This document shows positions 9,501 to 17,815 of a stretch of 64,000 bases of DNA, piece by piece. The notes below the pieces were generated by a model that had not been told where the DNA came from, did no database searches, and was given only the letters and a program-made list of their open reading frames with translations. How positions within the stretch are numbered: the first letter of the stretch is position 1; every line of letters starts with the position of its first letter. Source of the DNA: Chryseobacterium sp. SORGH_AS_0447 (lineage in GTDB: Bacteria; Bacteroidota; Bacteroidia; Flavobacteriales; Weeksellaceae); NCBI RefSeq assembly GCF_030818695.1, contig NZ_JAUTAR010000001.1, forward strand, positions 1,854,501 through 1,918,500, read 5' to 3'. The position numbers were made by a program, and so were the translations under genes.

Positions 9501-9623
9501 GGTGAGGGAAATTCTGGCATCCTGGTTGGTAATCGGCTCGTATTTCTTCTCCTCCTCTTCATGGAAGTTTTCTGCTTCGAACCGTTTGGCCCTGGGCGCA
9601 AAAGTTTTATGGTGTCTGCTCAT
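6534..9623 (-). CDS. eCIS cargo effector with N-terminal peptidoglycan-binding domain
   Basis: A 1029-residue multidomain protein, likely loaded into or onto the injection particle. Residues 1-60 are charged and probably disordered (RAKRFEAENFHEEEEKKYEP), as is usual for eCIS cargo leaders. Residues about 70-134 are a PG_binding_1-type domain (LHQALNKLGYKAPES ... LMRFQSDHGIKASGTLD). A long helical middle follows, with a hydrophobic hairpin at about 607-650 (LLIGVLAVALGLLTFGTGTV). Residues about 790-850 form a pre-tip anchor that recurs, broken, at 5430-5600. Residues about 851-1029 would be the toxin tip; no known catalytic motif was recognised. It follows the AAA+ ATPase by 31 bp in the minus-strand arm. 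Cargo role is inferred from context and modular layout. Confidence 0.7.
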   Translation of the reverse strand: MSRHHKTFAPRAKRFEAENFHEEEEKKYEPITNQDARISLTNTEVTQITYAPFKNRAFNKIERGLSRMQFSENGLHVSALHQALNKLGYKAPESGSLFWNKTRTELMRFQSDHGIKASGTLDSGTLLKMDEVLGKSGDREDDKKTETTSQKKQITLLPAADPPDGTIKLSVGIVPMSIKSNQEFFEFLDIEIFGKIVDRKWDIGTYSYKNYIGKETYCTVSIATLKKQLGITDEQWAKIYYKEGPAKSSPSELRKSIKKFIINRKDEEKGAETLSSAKKQFIKDTLSTANSIQSMRILDLLRQLSDVEIADYQSKVSQETTDLKVLEASLRNYIEERNTKNKEQDELESVKTKLYGLEELYIQYIDFTKLSPTITNTSSAGIPVVNESKEYEPAKKKLTNDLIANGFNGGIPEFKNYLERYELSFRKKTVHIAEDALMKYKHVLFEGKSKLFDDAFLTKLLEKIKASKAKKAYEESEKTRPIFFDKFSNSEDKSFRAKMEVRAANKKAEGNEAIKGLSSVIPLVEDNGFDKENFAHIETKQQLRDFLEKYISDQEINITKIITDLRTNQGISIYGYASLLEKSKEQQGITKDSIFDLIIGDKQSAENTKHLVEGLLIGVLAVALGLLTFGTGTVAVLLAAGNFALSAYLTYEEIEAYRTQLAAYHVNISEDEPSAVWLIISVVGSVLDAAAVAKISKILVKAGRIFEETSDIVQTRKILDEAKLNPQTQEKVIKALEKDLAKIGALENKIQQNTVKQTELKAEIKVSLDRTKKDLFTINIGISPKNLPRLIQLARQYIQKGTLTFEKFLLQIQKIKMIKEIENLSPEELSLLRKAFEEATEIQKIKDALKIEFLDKIGKRLPGNWDEFSPYTNIEFAEKLKNSKGDYDLTFDRNFRGSEGQLFEIHSIENKTLKRWFENRLDVMPRSIRLLEEAKNIVDSNPLLRQYIEVVEVTERGSDWIVRGFDESSVKITEVLSDPLVMKAKQNAIELLSKEQTEIAKDILKKINKNSANIHWSLKNKKILIIDML

Positions 9624-9654
9624 ATTTTTTAAGTGTTGGTGATGGTTATTGTTT

Positions 9655-11124
9655 TTACCCTGAATTTCTTACAAACGGACTGAGACGGGACTGGTTTTTC
9701 CCGAAAGCCTTTTCATTTTCGATCATCAGATAAGGGCTCAGTAAAGAATGGGTAATGATGGTTTCGTTAAGGTCGTGCAATGCAATGGCAGCATTTTTCA
9801 TGATGTTGCGGATATTGGCGCCGGTGTAGGAATATTCTTTGGTGATATGTTTCAGAAGGTCATCACTTTCAAAGGTTACATTTTTCGGCAGGTAATGCTT
9901 CCAGAGGTTTTCCCGGGTTGTTTCCGAAGGCCTGATCACGTTGATGGAAACATCGATACGCCGTTTGAAAGCATCATCCATATTGTTTTCAAAATTGGAG
10001 GCGAGAATGGTTAATCCGTCAAATTTTTCAATCCGCTGAAGCAGATAGGAAACTTCCTGGTTGGCATACCGGTCGTGAGCATCTTTCACATCGGAACGTT
10101 TTCCAAACAGGGCATCCGCTTCGTCGAAAAACAGCATACAGTTTTTGCCCTGAAGGCGGTTGAACAGCACTTCAAGATTTTTCTCCGTTTCCCCGATGTA
10201 TTTGCTGACCACCTGAGACAGGTCCACATGGTACATATCAATACCATACGTATTGGCCAGAATTCCGGCCAGCATGGTTTTCCCTGTTCCCGGTGCGCCG
10301 TAAAACAGCGCGATAAAACCCGGTTTAAAGCTGTGTTCCTTACCTTTTCCTTGGAAAAAGCCGTTTTCCAGGGCTTTAATATAATGCCCGATCGGCTTTA
10401 TCTGCTCCCGGACCGTATGTTCAAGAATAATATCATCCATCGTCAGATCCGACTGGTAAAGCTTTCCGGGAAAATAAGAACCGTGATCCAGCTGTGGTTT
10501 CTTTCCGGAAAGGAAATAATTTAAATAAGCCGTATCCAGCTCAATTTTTCCGTGGATAAACTCTGTTGAGGAGCGGTTGTACACAATATCGTTTTGCAGG
10601 AGAACACTGCCCGTGATCAGTTGTTCACTGTAATATGACCATAAGGAAAGATCTTTACCGGCAAGCAGGAAAAGAGCGGTCTGGAATGTAGGCTTGAAAC
10701 TCCTGCTTACCTTATTATATTCACCGCCTGCCTCAATTGCAAAAGCATTACTGCTTTCTTCGATCTGAACAAAGGTCTTCAGGATGGATGGATAATGAGA
10801 AGAAGCGATACCCAATGCTAAAATAACACGGTCTATCGCGGTAAGCTGATGGGTCTGCACCGTAATCGAATAGGGTGATCCGTCATCCGCTTTTGGAGGT
10901 TCTGGTATTTTATGGTCAGTGCCTGCCTCTGTTATTTCTTCCGAAAACAATTCTCTGCACCGGATATCAATAAGCTGCTGCAGCCATTTCATTTCGTCAT
11001 TCAAAGCAGTATGGTTGATGCCGGATTGAAAGAGAAAGTCCGTTTTTTCTGTTTTTTCACGTCCTTTTGCTTTTATCGGAGATTCTTGCTGATGTTTTTC
11101 CATCAAAGAAATGGGAGATTTCAT
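9655..11124 (-). CDS. AAA+ ATPase of the eCIS (Afp15/Pvc15-like), copy 1
   Basis: Cytoplasmic ATPase thought to help assemble or load the particle. From ATG 11124 it has 489 residues: a variable N-terminal domain of about 230 residues, then the AAA+ core with Walker A GAPGTGKT (residues 276-283), Walker B MLFFDEADALFGKR, sensor region ILASNFENNMDDAFKRRIDV and arginine-finger context. The frame extends to an upstream ATG at 11184, but its 20 extra residues are hydrophobic and unlike the family. The closest relative in the window is the second copy at 54300-55616. It lies between the tape-measure-type gene and the effector in the minus-strand arm. Confidence 0.9.
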   Translation of the reverse strand: MKSPISLMEKHQQESPIKAKGREKTEKTDFLFQSGINHTALNDEMKWLQQLIDIRCRELFSEEITEAGTDHKIPEPPKADDGSPYSITVQTHQLTAIDRVILALGIASSHYPSILKTFVQIEESSNAFAIEAGGEYNKVSRSFKPTFQTALFLLAGKDLSLWSYYSEQLITGSVLLQNDIVYNRSSTEFIHGKIELDTAYLNYFLSGKKPQLDHGSYFPGKLYQSDLTMDDIILEHTVREQIKPIGHYIKALENGFFQGKGKEHSFKPGFIALFYGAPGTGKTMLAGILANTYGIDMYHVDLSQVVSKYIGETEKNLEVLFNRLQGKNCMLFFDEADALFGKRSDVKDAHDRYANQEVSYLLQRIEKFDGLTILASNFENNMDDAFKRRIDVSINVIRPSETTRENLWKHYLPKNVTFESDDLLKHITKEYSYTGANIRNIMKNAAIALHDLNETIITHSLLSPYLMIENEKAFGKNQSRLSPFVRNSG

Positions 11125-11247
11125 AATTTTATTTTGAATTGATATTATTGGAGTAAATAAGCAGGTATCTTGAATAAGTAACAATGAATGATTGTTTTCG
11201 GGATTACCATTATTGGAGATTCCGGTAAAACAAACCTTTAACCATTG

Positions 11248-12705
11248 CTACCAGTTCACATACATAAACTTTTCCTTCCAGGGCAGCTTCACCAGGCCGA
11301 TGCCCCAGGCCAGCTTATCCAGCAGGATATCCTGGGTTTTCCGCTCTACGGTGAGGGTATAATCATAGTCGGTGACGGCCAGTTTGCCTGGACGCTGGAA
11401 AAACTCGTTCTGTAATAATTCAATGGAAGAATTCTTCATCGGGCTCCAGTTGTGGCAGATGCTTTCAATAACGATTTTCGCCTCGATCTTATGTTTTCGC
11501 GACAGCTTAACATGCCGGTTGATGGTTTGGTGAAGCGGAATATTACACAGGAATTTCTCAAAAACCATGTCGTATTCAGGAGCGTTTGTCTTTCCGGTAG
11601 CAATATAGTGCAGCAGATGAGCACCCAACTCGGGATCAAGCAGTTGCTGGTTTTTCGGATCCAGGAGGCCGCAGTGCTGAAAAAAGGTTTTGATAAACGG
11701 ATGGATCAGGATAAGCCCGGCATGTTGAATATATTGCCCTTCGTCAGGTATTGCTTCTTCATTTGCTATCGGATTTTTCTGATGAATTGTTTCTAAAAAA
11801 GATTTTGCATGTTCCGGAACATCCGGCTGTTGACCTTCCAAGCTTCTATTAATTCCGTTTTCAATATCTTCTTTTTTAATAGAGGGAAATATTTTAGGAA
11901 TAGCTGCCTTAAACCGGGGGCTGTTTCTCTCCTGTAATTCCGGGAAGGTTCCTGTCTTTACGGTTTGCTCTAAAACATATTCTCGGAGACTGCTTTGTGA
12001 AACATTTGCGGCATATTTTGACAATACATCCAATATCAGTCGCCAGATAATCATCCGGTCCGGAAAAGTAAACTTCGAGATAGAAATGATCATATCGTCC
12101 TTGAGGCTTATTTCCAATTTCCTGTTCTTGACAATCTCCCGGCACAATTGTACAAGCTGAAGATCCGAAAGCTGATGGATCATCCGGTCCTGGATATATT
12201 GCTTACCCAAAACAGGGATTATATATTTCGGGAAACTGTCAGCTGCAATAAGGGTTTCAAATACCGCAGGCTCCAGAAAACGGATGCCCTTTTTACCCGG
12301 ATTCCACCAGGGCATCGATCCGTGTTCGAGAAAATAAAGAAAGGTCTGGATCATCTTTTCCTGATTTCCTACCAGATAAGCTTCAACACTATTTTCTGTT
12401 TCTTGTTCCGAACTTAAAAGCGGACTGGTAACCCCAGCCAGTTCTTCCTTGAAATACCGGACAATCATATCTTTTAATTCCGCGTTCAAAGAACTGTTTT
12501 TTATCTCCAGATTCAGTTCCAGTTTAGGAATCTGCAAGGTCTGCCCTGAGAATTTGTGTTCCAGGGCTTCAATGTGCTTTTCTATTTCCGGAAAAACGTC
12601 AATAGACAAAAAGCTGCTGATATCTTCTTTGATACCATAGGCTTTTTCTTTGTTGTTCACGGTAATTTCAACAAAAACTTTCTGAATGATATGATCCTGA
12701 TTCAC
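11248..12705 (-). CDS. Contractile injection system tape-measure-type protein
   Basis: The 485-residue protein matches the CIS tape measure family (Afp14/Pvc14-like in Bacteroidetes). The N terminus (HIIQKVFVEITVNNKEKAYG) resembles the family's opening strand. The C-terminal block is characteristic: CHNWSPMKNSSIELLQNEFF, then QRPGKLAVTDYDYTLTVERK and LDKLAWGIGLVKLPW. A region around residues 300-350 (GQYIQHAGLILIHPFIKTFF) is also typical. It is short for a tape measure, so whether it sets tube length directly is uncertain. It lies 123 bp upstream of the AAA+ ATPase and 42 bp downstream of the Cys-rich gene on the same strand, probably one operon. Confidence 0.8.
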   Translation of the reverse strand: MNQDHIIQKVFVEITVNNKEKAYGIKEDISSFLSIDVFPEIEKHIEALEHKFSGQTLQIPKLELNLEIKNSSLNAELKDMIVRYFKEELAGVTSPLLSSEQETENSVEAYLVGNQEKMIQTFLYFLEHGSMPWWNPGKKGIRFLEPAVFETLIAADSFPKYIIPVLGKQYIQDRMIHQLSDLQLVQLCREIVKNRKLEISLKDDMIISISKFTFPDRMIIWRLILDVLSKYAANVSQSSLREYVLEQTVKTGTFPELQERNSPRFKAAIPKIFPSIKKEDIENGINRSLEGQQPDVPEHAKSFLETIHQKNPIANEEAIPDEGQYIQHAGLILIHPFIKTFFQHCGLLDPKNQQLLDPELGAHLLHYIATGKTNAPEYDMVFEKFLCNIPLHQTINRHVKLSRKHKIEAKIVIESICHNWSPMKNSSIELLQNEFFQRPGKLAVTDYDYTLTVERKTQDILLDKLAWGIGLVKLPWKEKFMYVNW

Positions 12706-12747
12706 ATGAAATAGATTTGATTATACAATGGCAAATATGGCAGACTT

Positions 12748-13062
12748 TTAATTGAACTCTCCACCCCAGAATCCGGCAGGGCAAAGGCTGGATCTCGATT
12801 TCTGCTTGGCACTCAGTCTGCATCCGCAACCACGGATAAAGCCTTCTTTCGGAGCATTCAGTACCTCCATCGTTTGGGGGTTGATCCATTTCTGGGTATC
12901 GCAGTTGTTGCCGTTTTTCAGAGGGCAGGCATTGCAGATTTCCTCTCTTACGGCAAAGACATATTCCTCGTTTTGATCCGCCAGTCCCAGTTTTGAGCGA
13001 AGTTCGTTGAAATGGCCGCCGATGATCTCATTGCGCTGGCCGAAAATTTTTTTAATATTCAT
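12748..13062 (-). CDS. Six-cysteine small protein, probable zinc-binding
   Basis: The 104-residue protein has Cys at about 43, 46, 54, 79, 81 and 94, arranged as CNACPLKNGNNC, GCGC and a final CPAGFW. This spacing is typical of a small metal-binding or disulphide-stabilised fold seen beside phage-tail-like clusters of Bacteroidetes (from memory, not searched). No signal peptide. It is the first gene of the minus-strand eCIS arm, directly facing the divergent promoter region. Function unknown; a structural or assembly role in the particle is possible. Confidence 0.6.
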   Translation of the reverse strand: MNIKKIFGQRNEIIGGHFNELRSKLGLADQNEEYVFAVREEICNACPLKNGNNCDTQKWINPQTMEVLNAPKEGFIRGCGCRLSAKQKSRSSLCPAGFWGGEFN

Positions 13063-13653
13063 TGGATTAGGTTTTAAATTGATGGGGTCAAAATTAGAAG
13101 AAGAAAATCCGTTTTACGAATGATCAGGCGTCTCTGTTCAGTCTTTGCAGTAAGAGAAATTTAGAACCTGCGCGAATCAGCTGAAATAAGAATTTCTGAA
13201 GATTGGGGGTATTATGAAGAAGCAGATCCAAAATTAAATCTGCGAAGTCTTTTCAAATAAAGATCTTATCCAGTCCTTTAAAAAATAAAAAGAGCCGGGT
13301 AAGGGAATAGGGTTTTGGATATTTAAATAGTAACGATAAAACTTCCGGTCTGTGGCTTCTTTTTCCGTCTGATTAAACACATTTAACTTCGGTCGGGTAA
13401 CAATAAAATTAAACCCGATCAGCCTGCCTGAATCTACTGCATCCCATACTGTGCTCGTGCTTTTTTATTTTTAATATTTTATGGGGATAAATTAGAATGT
13501 TGATTATCAGATTTTTGATTTGGTGTTTTGGTTTTGTTTTAAAGAAAAATAAAAATCTCATTTACTGCAAAGACAGGTTTGGGCCCCTGAAATATTTGTC
13601 TTTTGACGAAGGGGAATTGTATGTTTGCACCATAATACTAAAGAACAAAAATT
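13063..13653. other. Divergent intergenic region between the two eCIS arms
   Basis: This 590-bp non-coding stretch must hold the start signals of both arms. On the minus strand TAATTTTG (plus 13089-13096) fits the Bacteroidetes -7 box 27 bp from the Cys-gene start, with only a weak TTCG at the -33 position. AAAAAGAGCC (13287-13296) and GGCTTCTTTTT (13354-13364) face each other around about 57 bases, and GGTCGGGT/ACCCGATC forms a shorter hairpin at 13391-13420. These could be leader structures. A short ORF at 13497-13697 lacks coding character. Confidence 0.4.
13089..13120 (-). promoter_or_regulatory. Candidate promoter of the minus-strand eCIS arm
   Basis: TAATTTTG on the minus strand matches TAnnTTTG. 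About 20 bases upstream is TTCG, a weak version of the TTTG -33 box. Placement suits transcription of the Cys protein, tape-measure-type, ATPase and effector genes. Not proven. Confidence 0.35.
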
Positions 13654-14232
13654 ATGATAAACAAAGTATTGAACGTTTTAAAAGACAAGCTGAATAGTGC
13701 GGCTGTTATAGCGGATACTGTGGTTGTTGCAGATGTTGCAAAACATGATGACGGCACTTCAGGACTCAGCGATAAGGTAATCATTACCCTGCTAAATGTT
13801 CAGGAAGAATCTACCTTGAAAAATGCTCCGAGATACAATAAGACAAGAACAGGTACAACGCCGCCTGTATATCAAATGAAGATGGAAAGCGATCCTGCCT
13901 ACGTCAATCTGTACGTGATGATCTCGGCCAACAGAACGTCTTATGAAGGTGCTTTAGTAAGTATTTCGAAAGTGATTGAAGTTATTCAGGCCAGTAATGT
14001 ATCCCAATATGTAGATCCGGGAAATGACCGAAGTAAAGATTTCAGCTTCAGGGCCGAAATGCATTCGGTTCCCTTTGAGCAGCTGAGTTACGTCTGGGGG
14101 CTGTTGGGTGGCAAAGTAATGCCTTCTGTCCTGTACAAAATAAGTGTCATCAAAATTGCGGCTGTAGATTCTGTTGATGTTGCATTGATAGACGAGGTTG
14201 ATGTAAAAAGTATTGCCGTTGATCAGCAGTAA
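13654..14232 (+). CDS. eCIS tail terminator / cap (Pvc16, DUF4255)
   Basis: The 192-residue protein has the DUF4255 (Pvc16 N-terminal) pattern: start MINKVLNVLKDKLNS, a strand pair VIITLLNVQEESTLKNAP, PVYLNLYVMISAN-type core (here PAYVNLYVMISANRTSYEGA) and the closing FEQLSYVWGLLGGKVMPSVL followed by YKISVIKI. In Afp and PVC particles this protein caps the distal end of sheath and tube. It heads the plus-strand arm and lies 39 bp before the first sheath gene. The C-terminal 25 residues are an acidic Val/Asp tail outside the domain. The start ATG has an A-rich leader (AAAGAACAAAAATT) as usual in this phylum. Confidence 0.85.
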   Translation: MINKVLNVLKDKLNSAAVIADTVVVADVAKHDDGTSGLSDKVIITLLNVQEESTLKNAPRYNKTRTGTTPPVYQMKMESDPAYVNLYVMISANRTSYEGALVSISKVIEVIQASNVSQYVDPGNDRSKDFSFRAEMHSVPFEQLSYVWGLLGGKVMPSVLYKISVIKIAAVDSVDVALIDEVDVKSIAVDQQ

Positions 14233-14271
14233 AAATAAAAACGAATAACCCTTTAATTTAAATTTTAAAAC

Positions 14272-15978
14272 ATGCCAAATCCAACTACTCCGGGCGTTTC
14301 TATCCAGGAAAACGCAAGGCTCCCATATTCGGTTTCGTTAGCAGAATCAGCTGTACCGGCCTTTATCGGGTATACCGAGCTACAGCCTGCCAACTATACC
14401 AAACCCCTTAAAATCAGCTCCCTTTTAGAATACGAACAATACTTTGGGAAAACAAAAAAAGAAAAGATCCGTCTGAAGGACACGAAAGAAGGAGTAATCC
14501 TTGTCGTACCGCAGGTACAGTTCCAGATGTATTATGCCCTTCAGATGTATTTCGCCAATGGCGGCGGGCCGTGCTATATTGTTTCGGCCGGAACATACAG
14601 TTCCGCTTCTTCAGGAGTACAGAGATCTGCTTTGGAAACGGGATTGAATATGATCAGTACAATAGAACAACCGATCCTTATTGTTTTTCCTGATGCCGTT
14701 TTGCTGGCTGACCAAAACGATTTTTATGAACTTTATAACCAGGCCATCGCTATTGCCGGTGATGAGACCAAAAACAGATTTGCCTTATTGGATACCTACT
14801 ACGGAAATTCCGTTACGAAATCCGATAACAAGAATACGGTAGAACAGTTCAGAAGCAATATAAATCCGACTGCTGCTAATGCTTCACACGCGGCTGTTTA
14901 TTTTCCGCATCTGGAAACGGTATTGAATTATGCTTTTGATGAAACTCAGACGCCGATAACGCATACAGGCCTGCAGGAGCCGGGACAGAGCAGCACCATT
15001 TTCTATGCAAATGAAATTACCGCTATAGACCGGTTAAAAAGCCTGGCAGTCGACGAAATCTCAAGCGGATCCGAAAATGCTTTTGTACTCGCCGATTTAC
15101 TGGATCAGGCCATCGCCATTGCAGAAAAGGTAAAGGAAACCGCTGATGTAAAAACGGAGTTGGCAGCCAAAATCAATAATGCCAAAGATCTTTCAGGCGA
15201 CCTGTATGATGGAATTATCTATGATTTTGATGAAAACACGCCGCTTTTGAACGGAGAATTTGAGGCTTTGAAAACAGCCATTCTCAATGCAAAAGACGAA
15301 AAAGGAGACGCAGACGGCATCCTTCTTAAAGATCTGGAATCCTCTCATTCCGCATTGTTCAGTCAGGTAAAAGAAGCCATCCGGTCTTTAAAAGTGGTTT
15401 TGCCTCCATCTTCAGCAATTGCCGGTGTATATGGAAGAGTAGACCGTACAAAGGGACCGTGGAAAGCTCCCGCAAACGTAAGCCTTAATTATGTAACTGC
15501 CCCTACGGAGAAAATTTCGGATCAGGAACAATCGGATCTCAACATCCATACTTCCGGGAAATCCATCAACGCAATCCGTATGTTTACAGGAAAAGGAAAT
15601 CTGGTCTGGGGCGCGAGAACGCTCTCCGGAAAAGACAAAAGAGAGGATGGAAAGGACAATGAATGGAAATACATCCAGGTTCGCCGTTACTATGATATGA
15701 TCCGGTATGCGCTGAGCAAAGTGCTTAGGGAAAACTTCATCAACGAGCCCAATATTTCCTTCACATGGCTTCATGCCAAAACAACGGTAGAAAATTTTCT
15801 GAACCAGCAGTGGAAAGAAGGTGCTTTAGCCGGCAGCACTCCGGAAGAAGCCTATCATGTGGAAGTAAAAGGCGATGAAACCAAACCGAAAAGCATGAAT
15901 GTAACCGTAAAAGTCGCTTTGGTACGCCCGGCAGAATTCATTGTCCTGAATTTCTCCCATCAGTTACAACAATCTTAA
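14272..15978 (+). CDS. Contractile sheath protein 1 (Afp2/3/4-like)
   Basis: Encodes 568 residues of the phage-tail sheath family, forming the contractile outer sleeve. The N-terminal TPGVSIQENARLPYSVSLAE, the FANGGGPCYIVSAG block and the C-terminal core (SGKSINAIRMFTGKGNLVWG ... TTVENFLNQQWKEGALAGST ... RPAEFIVLNFSH) are all present. Between about residues 255 and 385 it carries an extra helical segment (VLADLLDQAIAIAEKVKETA) that makes it longer than sheath 3. It is the most divergent of the three sheaths and ends QLQQS rather than KLQEA. Probably the specialised sheath ring at one end; which end is inferred only from its position next to the terminator gene. Confidence 0.9.
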   Translation: MPNPTTPGVSIQENARLPYSVSLAESAVPAFIGYTELQPANYTKPLKISSLLEYEQYFGKTKKEKIRLKDTKEGVILVVPQVQFQMYYALQMYFANGGGPCYIVSAGTYSSASSGVQRSALETGLNMISTIEQPILIVFPDAVLLADQNDFYELYNQAIAIAGDETKNRFALLDTYYGNSVTKSDNKNTVEQFRSNINPTAANASHAAVYFPHLETVLNYAFDETQTPITHTGLQEPGQSSTIFYANEITAIDRLKSLAVDEISSGSENAFVLADLLDQAIAIAEKVKETADVKTELAAKINNAKDLSGDLYDGIIYDFDENTPLLNGEFEALKTAILNAKDEKGDADGILLKDLESSHSALFSQVKEAIRSLKVVLPPSSAIAGVYGRVDRTKGPWKAPANVSLNYVTAPTEKISDQEQSDLNIHTSGKSINAIRMFTGKGNLVWGARTLSGKDKREDGKDNEWKYIQVRRYYDMIRYALSKVLRENFINEPNISFTWLHAKTTVENFLNQQWKEGALAGSTPEEAYHVEVKGDETKPKSMNVTVKVALVRPAEFIVLNFSHQLQQS

Positions 15979-15985
15979 AAAACAA

Positions 15986-16021
15986 ATCCGTTTCGGATAC
16001 CCATTCGAAGTGCGCTTCGAA
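15986..16021 (+). other. Paired small hairpins between sheath 1 and sheath 2
   Basis: Two adjacent perfect stems: ATCCG-TTT-CGGAT (15986-15998) and TTCGAAG-TGCG-CTTCGAA (16004-16021). No T-run follows, so termination is unlikely. An mRNA processing or stabilising role between the minor and major sheath genes is possible. Confidence 0.4.
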
Positions 16022-16053
16022 GAATAATTAATATTAACTTTAAATTTTAACAA

Positions 16054-17772
16054 ATGAATTACAAAACCCCTGGAGTCTATGTGGAGGAGCAGACCAAATT
16101 TCCGCCTTCCGTAGCACAAGTTGAAACGGCAATTCCTGCTTTTGTCGGATATACAGCAAAAGGGCCTGCGAAACCGACGAGAATTTCTTCGTTGCTGGAG
16201 TATGAAAATCTTTTCGGAAAAGCCAGTCAGGAAAACTTCGCTGTAGATTTCAAAGACGGTGTTGCTGCTGCAACTCAGATAAACGTCAGCGATTATAAAA
16301 TGTATTACGCCATGCAGATGTATTTTGCCAATGGCGGCGGACCCTGCTACATTGTTTCTGTAGGAAATTATACAGATCCGGTAATTACGGATTCTAATAA
16401 TACGGATAAAACTCTGTCGAAAGGACTTGAATTATTGAAGAAAGAAGACGAGCCTACACTGATCGTTTTCCCGGATCTTCAGAGTATGGTTACTAATGCT
16501 GATGACGTTACTGCTGCCAATGCTTTAGAGACGGTTGCATTAAATAATAAAACCGTAGCTACCGATGCTCAGGCTGCTGCCCAGGCTGTATCCGCTGCTG
16601 TTACAGGTGCCGATGCGGGGGCTGCTGCCAACGCTGCGGTTGCAAAAGCCAACACGTATACGGTTACCGAAACCAGTACAGTTTCGCAGATTGCTTCCAG
16701 ACAAGCAGCTCAGGCTGTTGCGGCGGCCGCCCAGACGGCAGCCGGTATTGCAAATGCTACAGCTGCTACCGTAAAAACGGCAGCTCAGGCAGCGGCGTCT
16801 GTTTATGACAAATATGTTACCACTGCTGCAAAAAAAGTTACTGCGGCTACCGCTGCTAAAAGTGCGGCTACAATCAGATTATCTTCTAATGCTATCGGGC
16901 AGGCTTACTCGGTATACAACAGCGCTTTAAGCCAGGCAGAGTCCATGAAAGACCGGTTTGTCATTCTGGATGTCTTAGGAGACGAAGCTACTTTCAGGGA
17001 AAGAGTATTCGGATCCGGTTTGAAATACGGTGCAGCCTATTACCCGAAATTAAAAACGGTTTTAAGCTTTGAAATCGATGAGGCTGAAGTGTTGGCAACC
17101 GGTGCATTCGGTATTGCAAGTTTAGCAGTATTAAAATCAACCAATTCAGATTTGTATAATCAGGCTAAAAATGCTATTGCCGCAAAACAGGTGATCATGG
17201 CCCCGTCATCAGCCATCGCCGGTATTTATGCCAAAGTAGACAGCACCTCCGGAGTATTTAAAGCACCGGCTAATGTTGGACTTAATTATGTAATCGCGCC
17301 AACGGAAAAAATTTCCCAGGAAAGACAGGATGGCCTTAATGTAGATGCCACCGCCGGAAAATCCATCAATGCGATCAGGACTTTTACAGGAAAAGGAACA
17401 TTGGTTTGGGGGGCAAGAACGCTGGACGGCAACAGCAACGAGTGGAGATATGTATCGGTAAGACGTTTCTTCAATATGGTGGAAGAATCCGTAAAGAAAT
17501 CCACCGAGCGTTTCGTTTTCGAGCCTAACACAGCCAACACTTGGGTTCGTGTACAGACCATGATCGAAAATTTCCTCAACCAGCAATGGAGAGAAGGTGC
17601 TTTGGCCGGAAGCAAGCCTGAAGATGCTTATTACGTAAGCGTAGGCCTGAACAAAACCATGTCTGCACAGGATATCCTGGAAGGAAGAATGATTATCGAG
17701 GTCGGAATGGCTGCGGTACGTCCGGCAGAATTTATCGTGCTTCGCTTCTCTCACAAATTGCAGGAAGCTTAA
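16054..17772 (+). CDS. Contractile sheath protein 2 with Ala-rich insertion
   Basis: Encodes 572 residues of the sheath family. N terminus YKTPGVYVEEQTKFPPSVAQ, FANGGGPCYIVSVG motif and the C-terminal AAVRPAEFIVLRFSHKLQEA are near-identical to sheath 3. It differs by an insertion of about 130 residues (roughly 148-283) between IVFPDLQSM and YNSALSQAESMKD, made mostly of Ala with Thr, Val and Gln (for example AAQAVAAAAQTAAGIANATA). The insertion falls in the surface-exposed domain of sheath proteins, so it could form a helical external decoration. It lies 75 bp after sheath 1 and 43 bp before the first tube gene. Confidence 0.9.
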   Translation: MNYKTPGVYVEEQTKFPPSVAQVETAIPAFVGYTAKGPAKPTRISSLLEYENLFGKASQENFAVDFKDGVAAATQINVSDYKMYYAMQMYFANGGGPCYIVSVGNYTDPVITDSNNTDKTLSKGLELLKKEDEPTLIVFPDLQSMVTNADDVTAANALETVALNNKTVATDAQAAAQAVSAAVTGADAGAAANAAVAKANTYTVTETSTVSQIASRQAAQAVAAAAQTAAGIANATAATVKTAAQAAASVYDKYVTTAAKKVTAATAAKSAATIRLSSNAIGQAYSVYNSALSQAESMKDRFVILDVLGDEATFRERVFGSGLKYGAAYYPKLKTVLSFEIDEAEVLATGAFGIASLAVLKSTNSDLYNQAKNAIAAKQVIMAPSSAIAGIYAKVDSTSGVFKAPANVGLNYVIAPTEKISQERQDGLNVDATAGKSINAIRTFTGKGTLVWGARTLDGNSNEWRYVSVRRFFNMVEESVKKSTERFVFEPNTANTWVRVQTMIENFLNQQWREGALAGSKPEDAYYVSVGLNKTMSAQDILEGRMIIEVGMAAVRPAEFIVLRFSHKLQEA

Positions 17773-17815
17773 GCTTTAAACTTAAAATAAATCAACCCAA
17801 ATTAAATTAAAAAAT

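Noticed and set aside
13497..13697. 66-codon plus-strand ORF upstream of the tail terminator gene
   Set aside because: Overlaps the start of the DUF4255 gene in another frame and has no recognisable features; likely chance in an AT-rich leader.
16565..16774. Leu/Arg/Pro-rich ORF inside sheath 2
   Set aside because: Shadow frame of the Ala-rich insertion caused by repeated GCT/GCA codons.
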